Shown here: piece after piece, positions 14,640 to 19,301 of the stretch
How the letters are laid out: each line of letters starts with the position of its first letter
Position numbering within the stretch: the first letter of the stretch is position 1
Assembly (NCBI GenBank): GCA_964446285.1
Contig: CAYUNT010000074.1
Coordinates: forward strand, 1-19,301
Direction: 5' to 3'
DNA length: 19,301 nt
Source of the DNA: CAYUNT01 sp964446285
GTDB lineage: Bacteria > Sumerlaeota > Sumerlaeia > SLMS01 > CAYUNT01
Position numbers and translations under genes: made by a program
Notes under the pieces: model-generated
Told to the model about the DNA's origin: nothing
Database searches by the model: none
The model's input: the letters and a program-made list of their open reading frames with translations, nothing else

Positions 14640-16010
14640 TTACGGGGCGGATTTCGCGAGACGCTGGACCAAATCAGGCAGCTTCATGCTGGGTTCGACG
14701 ATCACGCGGTCTTTCTCGCGCTGATCCGGCCCCATGACAATAAAGCACGGCACCTTGAACACGGTGAGGCGGCGGGCAATGGTTCCGCCTTGGAGTTGGT
14801 TGACGTCGATGCGCAGCAGGACAAATTTTTTGGCAAGTTCCGCCGAGGAAGGCTCCTGGGGAAGCGCCTGATCGAGCCACGCGCAGGTATTCGCCCGTGG
14901 CGTTGAGAACAAAGTCAAAATTGGGCGGTTTTCCTTGACGCAACGCTCCCAGGCCTTGCCCGTGTCGTTCAGCCAAGGCAGGTCCGCGGAAGCAGCGGCG
15001 GGAGCGGCGGCGGCAGCAAGGCCGGGGGCGGGATTCTGGGAGGCGGCGCCCGGTGCGGCAGTCTGCGCCGCGCCGGAAGATGAAGCGGTTCTCGCAGCCG
15101 GAGCCGCCTGTCCCGCCGTTGCGGCGCTCGCTTCGGCAGTTGGTTGTGCAGTCAGTTGCGGCGGAGTGGCCCAGGGCGAAATGGGCAGAGGCAGGTCCAG
15201 CGGCGACCATTGGATAGAAAGGTTGTCGTAATAGGTTACAGTCGGTTCATTGGGAAACGCGGTGGTCATAACGCCGGCCTGCAACCGAGTCAGCGTCGGC
15301 TCGATAATCGGCGATTCCGGCGCTTCCTGTCCGTCCACCCCCCAATGGATTTTATCCGCCCCCTCAAAGATGATTTGCAGCCGGTGCCATCCGGGTCGCT
15401 GAACATTCAGGGTATCGAGCAAGGCACTTTTATAAAGAACCGGCGAAGACGCCTTGTTTGTATAAGAGAAATAGATCTGACTTCCAATCGAACCTGGATA
15501 AAGAATGCCCACTCGATAGAATTGCCACTCAGACGGTTCTTGCGCCGTGGGCGCACAGTAGGCGAGAACGGCGTAGTTATATGTATAGCTGCCATCGACA
15601 GGGAGATAGACGTCCGCCTGATAAAGCGCGCGCCCCGTTGTTCCCAACGCGCTGCGCGGAAGCACCGTGGAATCCGTCAGGCTGATGAAACGATGTTTTT
15701 CATCTGTGGCGATCCGAAGTCCATAGCGCCCGCATTCCCTTTGCGCCGGGCCGTCGAGGATGCCCGCGGGCGCATCGGGCGACAGATAGTTGAATACGGT
15801 GACCAGTTCGGGAATGCCATTGTGGCCCATGCGCAACGTGGGCGAGAGCTGGCCTTTCTCGAAATTCTCCCAGGCATGGATTTGATACGCCTGATCCTGA
15901 GCCAATGCGATTCCGGCCATGCCCGCCCAAAATGCGGACATCACATAAAAAAAACAAACCACACGGCGGCGCGCCGCATGGCAAGCGAATGGCGAGTCAA
16001 ATCGCTTCAT
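14640..16010 (-). CDS. Secreted protein with lectin-like domain and degenerate thioredoxin-like domain
   Basis: A 456-aa exported protein of uncertain function. A signal peptide spans about 1-38 (hydrophobic 17-36, ending ALAQ). Residues about 45-268 look like a beta-rich concanavalin/LamG-type domain (ENFEKG start, GWHRLQIIFEGADKIHWGVDGQ, TYYDNLSIQW end). An Ala/Pro/Thr-rich linker (283-343) leads to a thioredoxin-like domain (about 345-455). This has LFSTPRANTCAWLD (367-380) where CxxC is expected and KVPCFIV (419-425) at the cis-proline. The first active-site Cys is Ala373, leaving only Cys376, so ordinary disulfide exchange is unlikely. GGAGG lies about 9 nt before the ATG at 16010, a strong start. 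It could bind or help fold an envelope glycoprotein; this is a guess. Confidence 0.68.
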   Translation of the reverse strand: MKRFDSPFACHAARRRVVCFFYVMSAFWAGMAGIALAQDQAYQIHAWENFEKGQLSPTLRMGHNGIPELVTVFNYLSPDAPAGILDGPAQRECGRYGLRIATDEKHRFISLTDSTVLPRSALGTTGRALYQADVYLPVDGSYTYNYAVLAYCAPTAQEPSEWQFYRVGILYPGSIGSQIYFSYTNKASSPVLYKSALLDTLNVQRPGWHRLQIIFEGADKIHWGVDGQEAPESPIIEPTLTRLQAGVMTTAFPNEPTVTYYDNLSIQWSPLDLPLPISPWATPPQLTAQPTAEASAATAGQAAPAARTASSSGAAQTAAPGAASQNPAPGLAAAAAPAAASADLPWLNDTGKAWERCVKENRPILTLFSTPRANTCAWLDQALPQEPSSAELAKKFVLLRIDVNQLQGGTIARRLTVFKVPCFIVMGPDQREKDRVIVEPSMKLPDLVQRLAKSAP

Positions 16011-16396
16011 TCTCCAGCCTCCGAATGGAATGGATCATTCCGCTCACTTGCCACGCGAGCCAAGTCCTGAAGGGGCTAGATTGTGCTGGTTCTCCTGAGG
16101 TCATCCCCGGAAGTCTATCCAGGTGGCTGACACGGCATCCGCTGCAAAATCATGCGGCGGCCCCTAATTTCCAACCGTTGCCCTTTCTCTGGCAGGAATC
16201 CCAAGCCCAAGCGTTCACGCGCCACCCGGCGCGGCGGGCATCGGGATTCCCCTTACTCGCTCCTTTCAATGCCAGACCGCAAGCGTTTTTACGCTCCGCT
16301 CATGCCGGTTATTCAGACCCCAGTCCGCGCCAAGGCAAAGCACTCCAGGCGAATTCCCTCCCGCTTTTTCATCTGTCTCGCGGCAAAATGCCTTGT
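16011..16396. other. Intergenic region downstream of rnc, no gene seen
   Basis: These 386 nt separate rnc from the next minus-strand gene. Open frames here have Arg/Pro-rich, non-family translations and no ribosome sites. No tRNA-like fold was recognised. The notable content is the inverted-repeat structure at 16195-16250. The promoter of the secreted-protein gene must lie here, but no convincing -35/-10 pair was identified. Confidence 0.5.
16195..16250. other. Nested inverted repeat, possible structured RNA
   Basis: GGAATCCC (16195-16202) pairs with GGGATTCC (16243-16250). GCCC (16205-16208) pairs with GGGC (16236-16239). CGCGCC (16218-16223) pairs with GGCGCG (16228-16233) around a 4-nt loop. 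The three helices nest to give an imperfect hairpin of about 56 nt. No T-tract follows on either strand, so a simple terminator is unlikely. It could be a leader element of the 14640-16010 gene or a small RNA. Confidence 0.45.
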
Positions 16397-17200
16397 CTAG
16401 AATTCCTTATCCCCATCCTCATTCTGGTTCTTCGCCGCCGGGCCGGGGATCATCTTTCGGCACGCCTCTCGAGCGGCGGCCATTTCGGCATCCTTGAGGC
16501 GGCTGCCAGTTCCCACTCCGGCCACTTCCCCTTCCACAAGCACTTCCACCAGAAAAGTCTTTCGATGATCCGGGCCGTTTTCCCCAACTTTCCGGTAGGC
16601 CGGAAGTGTTCCGTATTTATATTGCGTCCATTCCTGAAGACGGGATTTGAAATCCTCGGCGGAATGCGCGTCCAATTTCGCCGCGCACCGTTCGAGAACA
16701 TAGAGGCGAACCCATCGTTCGGCCTTTTCATATCCCCGCAGCAAAAACAGAGCGCCCACGAGGGCTTCGAGCGCGCCTCCCAGAGTGGAAATGCGAAGCG
16801 ATCCGCCCGCGCGCGCCTCGCCGCGCCCAAGGCGGATGGCGCCGCCGAAGCCGAGTTCCCCCGCGCAAGCGCCAAGCGATTTGCGGCTGACTACCGCTGC
16901 CTTGATTTTGGAAAGCCTTCCCTCGTCGGCGTCGCCGTGTTTTTCAAATATATAGCGCGAAGCCGCCAGCCCGATCACCGCGTCGCCCAGAAATTCAAGG
17001 CGTTCGTTGTCGCCGCCAACTTCCGCTTCCACGGCGAAGGAACGATGCGTGAGGGCCTGGTTTACAAGAGGATACTCAGCAGGCTCGAACTGCAACCCCA
17101 CCGACTGCGCAAATGCGGACAACTGCTCATGCCGTTTGGCATCCATAAGCGCTGGAGGAACGTCGCCCACGGCCTCCCCCCCGCCCGACTCTAGTCGCAT
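16397..17200 (-). CDS. rnc: Ribonuclease III
   Basis: A 267-aa double-strand-specific endoribonuclease acting on rRNA precursors and structured mRNAs. The RNase III domain (about 24-170) has ALTHRSF (49-55) and the signature NERLEFLGDAVIGL (65-78), with acidic residues Glu66, Glu69 and Asp73. The second acidic motif reads STLGGALEALVGA (138-150). The essential Glu is present (Glu145), but the conserved active-site Asp three residues earlier is Gly142. A dsRNA-binding domain follows (about 183-250, DFKSRLQEWTQ and GTGSRLKDAEMAAAREAC). I chose the ATG at 17200, which overlaps the fabF stop by 10 nt and suggests translational coupling; the ATG at 17146 is an alternative, and longer frames run into fabF. 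The fabF-rnc order is common in bacteria. Confidence 0.94.
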   Translation of the reverse strand: MRLESGGGEAVGDVPPALMDAKRHEQLSAFAQSVGLQFEPAEYPLVNQALTHRSFAVEAEVGGDNERLEFLGDAVIGLAASRYIFEKHGDADEGRLSKIKAAVVSRKSLGACAGELGFGGAIRLGRGEARAGGSLRISTLGGALEALVGALFLLRGYEKAERWVRLYVLERCAAKLDAHSAEDFKSRLQEWTQYKYGTLPAYRKVGENGPDHRKTFLVEVLVEGEVAGVGTGSRLKDAEMAAAREACRKMIPGPAAKNQNEDGDKEF

Positions 17201-18432
17201 TTCTTGAGCAAGATGCTCGTGTTGTGCCCGCCGAATCCGAGCGAGTTCGAAAGTCCACAGACCACTTCCGCTTTGCGCGCCTGGTTGGGAACATAGTCGA
17301 GATCGCACTCGGGATCAGGCGTTTCGTAGTTAATCGTGGGCGGAATCACGCCTTCGGAAATGGTTTTGCATAGCGCGACCGCTTCGACGCCGCCTGCGGC
17401 GCCGAGCAGGTGCCCAATCATAGACTTGTTCGCGGTGACCGGGATTTTGTAGGCGCGTTCGCCAAAAAGCGTTTTAATTGCTTCGGTTTCGGTCTTGTCA
17501 TTGAGCGGAGTCGAGGTGCCATGCGCATTGATATGATCGATAGCGCTAAGCGGCAATCCGGAATCTTCAACAGCCATTCGCATGGCGCGCATCGCGCCGT
17601 CCCCGCCCGGCGCGGGAGCGGTGATGTGATGGGCATCGCCTGTCAGCCCGTATCCGGCGATTTCGGCGTAAATGCGCGCGCCTCTGGCCCGGGCGTGTTC
17701 ATAATCCTCGAGAATCAGAATTCCCGCGCCTTCGCCCATGACAAACCCATCGCGATTGAGATCGAACGGGCGCGAAGCGCGCTGGGGATCGTCATTGCGC
17801 TCGCTGATGGCCTTCATGTTGCAGAACCCGGCCACGCCCAAGGGCGAAAGGGCCGCTTCGCTGCCGCCAGCCACCATGATGTCGGCTTGTCCGCGCTGCA
17901 CCACCTTGAATGCCTCGCCAATCGAGTGCGTACCTGTGGCGCAGGCTGTGACGATGCACAAATTCGGTCCGCGAAGCCCGAAGGTTATTGAAACCTGCCC
18001 GGCCCCCATGTTCGCGATCAAAAACGGCATCACAAGCGGCGAGACGCGCTTCATTCCTTTTTGCATAAGGACCGTGTGCTGTTCTTCGATCGAGTAAATG
18101 CCCCCAATGCCTGAGCCGATATAGACGCCAGCGCGTTCGAGATTTTCCTTCTGCAAATCGAGTCCGCTGTCGGCAATCGCCTCTTTGGTGGCCACGATCG
18201 CATACATCACAAACAGTTCGAGTTTTCTGACTTCTTTGCGATCGAAGTGGTTCTCGGGAACAAAGTTTTTCACTTCGCAGGCGAAGCGTGTCGGGTATTC
18301 CGCCGCATCGAAATGCGTGAACGGACCCGCGCCGCTGCGTCCTTCGAGCAGCCCCTGCCAGTATTCAGGCACACTGTTGCCTATGGGCGTTATCGCGCCC
18401 AATCCGGTGATGACCACGCGACGGTTGGTCAT
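17191..18432 (-). CDS. fabF: 3-oxoacyl-[acyl-carrier-protein] synthase II
   Basis: A 413-aa ketoacyl-ACP synthase, the usual FabF length. It condenses malonyl-ACP with acyl-ACP in fatty-acid elongation in the cytoplasm. The catalytic Cys164 is in TACATGTHS (162-170), His304 in INAHGTSTPLND (301-312), Lys336 and His341 in NKSMIGHLLGAAGG (335-348), and the Gly-rich GFGGHN loop near the end (399-404). The start is the ATG at 18432, with AGAGGG six nt upstream; an in-frame TTG two codons earlier is less likely. Its 3' end overlaps rnc. The gene sits downstream of acpP, as in classic fab clusters, but a strong hairpin terminator lies between them, so it may have its own promoter in 18433-18620. 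Confidence 0.97.
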   Translation of the reverse strand: MTNRRVVITGLGAITPIGNSVPEYWQGLLEGRSGAGPFTHFDAAEYPTRFACEVKNFVPENHFDRKEVRKLELFVMYAIVATKEAIADSGLDLQKENLERAGVYIGSGIGGIYSIEEQHTVLMQKGMKRVSPLVMPFLIANMGAGQVSITFGLRGPNLCIVTACATGTHSIGEAFKVVQRGQADIMVAGGSEAALSPLGVAGFCNMKAISERNDDPQRASRPFDLNRDGFVMGEGAGILILEDYEHARARGARIYAEIAGYGLTGDAHHITAPAPGGDGAMRAMRMAVEDSGLPLSAIDHINAHGTSTPLNDKTETEAIKTLFGERAYKIPVTANKSMIGHLLGAAGGVEAVALCKTISEGVIPPTINYETPDPECDLDYVPNQARKAEVVCGLSNSLGFGGHNTSILLKKCD

Positions 18433-18620
18433 GAGCAACCCTCTTTACGAGATATTGGATAGTAGAAAATGAGAATGCGTCCGATGCAGACACTCTCCCG
18501 CCCGGATGAATTGGCGCGCTACAATGGTGGACGCATGCAATGCAAAGTCTCGGAACAACTTGTGTCCGGGCGGAACGGAAAGACCTTGAAAAGAGCGGGA
18601 AATCATTGGGAGCAGCCTTG

Positions 18621-18659
18621 AAACTCAAACCGGACCCGCCTTGGAAGCGGCGGGTCCGG
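18621..18659 (-). terminator. Intrinsic terminator between acpP and fabF
   Basis: On the minus strand an 11-bp perfect GC-rich stem (CCGGACCCGCC at 18630-18640 against GGCGGGTCCGG at 18649-18659, 8-nt loop) is followed by TTTGAGTTT. It begins about 24 nt after the acpP stop codon. The T-tract is broken by GA, so termination may be partial. It would give abundant short acpP transcripts with limited read-through into fabF-rnc. Confidence 0.8.
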
Positions 18660-18682
18660 CGTGAAATTGAGCCTCAATTCGC

Positions 18683-18931
18683 TCACCCTTCTTTGACGGC
18701 CAGCTTTTCCTCGATATACTTCGTGGCTTCGCCGACCGTGCGGATTTTCTCCGCGTCCTCATCGGGGATTTCGATCCCGAACTCTTCCTCAAAGGCCATG
18801 ATGAGTTCGACGATGTCCAGGGAGTCGGCGCTCAGGTCATTGATGAACGAAGCCTCAGTCGTGACCTGTTCGGCGTTGACGCCCAGTTGCTGGACGATGA
18901 TGTCCTTTACCTTATCCTCAACCATCGACAT
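18683..18931 (-). CDS. acpP: Acyl carrier protein
   Basis: An 82-aa small acidic carrier of growing fatty acyl chains. The phosphopantetheine attachment Ser37 sits in the DSL motif (LSADSLDIVELIMAFEEEF, 33-51), surrounded by the acidic helix II that docks with fatty-acid enzymes. The length and the sequence GIEIPDEDAEKIRTVGEATKYI are typical of AcpP. A strong Shine-Dalgarno sequence, AGGAGGT (18942-18948), lies 10 nt before the ATG at 18931, as expected for a highly expressed protein. fabD and fabG, often found upstream, are not in the 370 nt before it. A terminator follows the gene. Confidence 0.98.
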   Translation of the reverse strand: MSMVEDKVKDIIVQQLGVNAEQVTTEASFINDLSADSLDIVELIMAFEEEFGIEIPDEDAEKIRTVGEATKYIEEKLAVKEG

Positions 18932-19301
18932 GGAACACTAGACCTCCTAAAGGGTCATGATGGTGTTGAGCCGCATCCCCGCCTGAAGGAGGCCAAGGTC
19001 GGCAAAATCGCGCTAGTTACTCGCTCCCCCCCAACCGACGCAAGCTCAAAACATCCTTACTCAAGCGCCATAGCGAAATTCCTGGCAACAGGGAATTTTC
19101 CGCAAGAAAGCCTTTCTCCATTTGCGCGGGAGCCTTCCACCGTCCTAAAGAACCTATTAATTAAGAAAAAAGAACCGTAGCAATATGAAATGCGGAGCCG
19201 CCCGGCGGAAATTGGAGGGAAAAGTTGACCGGGAAGACTTGCGGGGTGTGAATTGTGGGTTGTGAGTTGTGGGTCAAGAGGCGGGAGGCGGGGGCTAGGG
19301 G
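18932..19301. other. Region upstream of acpP to the window end, no gene seen
   Basis: It holds the acpP leader with its AGGAGGT ribosome site. An inverted repeat, AAATTCCTG (19076-19084) against CAGGGAATTT (19089-19098) with one bulged base, lies about 145-170 nt before the acpP start and could be an operator or leader hairpin. An AT-rich patch (TTAATTAA-like, about 19155-19165) and the heptad repeat at 19252-19274 follow. Open frames here have no family likeness. No clear -35/-10 promoter was identified. Confidence 0.45.
19252..19274 (+). repeat. Heptad-repeat intergenic element, fragment D at window edge
   Basis: Three GTTGTGR-type heptads in a row (ATTGTGG, GTTGTGA, GTTGTGG) match the G-rich arm of copies A and B. 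The following sequence (GTCAAGAGGCGGGAGG) diverges from the CAGTGNN section. The window ends 27 nt later, so it cannot be told whether a core and second arm follow. Confidence 0.7.

Noticed and set aside
16152..16400. Arg-rich 82-codon plus-strand frame in the rnc 3' region
   Set aside because: It looked briefly like a small basic ribosomal protein, but it has no ribosome site and matches no ribosomal protein I recognise.
15905..17194. Plus-strand open frame of 429 codons covering rnc and the intergenic region
   Set aside because: It is antisense to rnc; the open frame reflects high GC, and the translation resembles no protein family.

Overview
The window looks like chromosomal DNA of a Gram-negative-type bacterium from a poorly cultured phylum. 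The pseudopilins (KAFTLIELL leader, long hydrophobic helix, C-terminal YDPTNGT motif), the secreted CotH-kinase/lamin-tail protein and the dispersed 7-bp intergenic repeats recall Sumerlaeota (BRC1), Hydrogenedentota and related lineages. That placement is inference from recalled family features, not a computed result. No tRNA, rRNA, CRISPR array, transposase or phage gene was seen.

Layout, left to right. (1) 1-2306: two minus-strand pseudopilin genes, the first followed by a clear intrinsic terminator. (2) 2307-3257: an AmrB/MEMO1-family gene. (3) 3519-7006: a two-gene minus-strand unit. Its first gene encodes a membrane protein that appears to carry a pseudopilin-like globular domain followed by TPR-like helices. 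Its second encodes a secreted CotH-kinase protein with a lamin-tail domain and a Ser/Pro tail. (4) 7332-8531: a mannose-1-phosphate guanylyltransferase gene (minus), divergent from (5) 8788-12039: a plus-strand sugar ABC transporter with a membrane-anchored binding protein and two permeases but no ATPase. A LacI/GalR-type operator lies in the divergent region. (6) 12276-13622: a sigma-54-dependent response regulator (minus). (7) 13722-16010: recO preceded by a secreted lectin-like/thioredoxin-like gene. (8) 16397-18931: rnc, fabF and acpP (minus), with fabF and rnc overlapping and a strong hairpin terminator separating acpP from fabF.

How the genes work together. acpP and fabF belong to fatty-acid elongation, and rnc and recO are common housekeeping neighbours. 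The transporter and the GDP-mannose enzyme share a promoter region and could be regulated by sugar. The pseudopilins, the CotH protein, the TPR protein and the lectin/thioredoxin-like protein make up a cell-envelope set.

The most unusual signals are three. First, an intergenic repeat element of about 170-250 bp is built from GTTGTGR and CAGTGNN heptads with 23-30 bp inverted arms; it has two full copies and two fragments here. Second, a pseudopilin-like module lacking the prepilin leader sits inside the TPR membrane protein. Third, the RNase III has a Gly where a conserved active-site Asp is expected.
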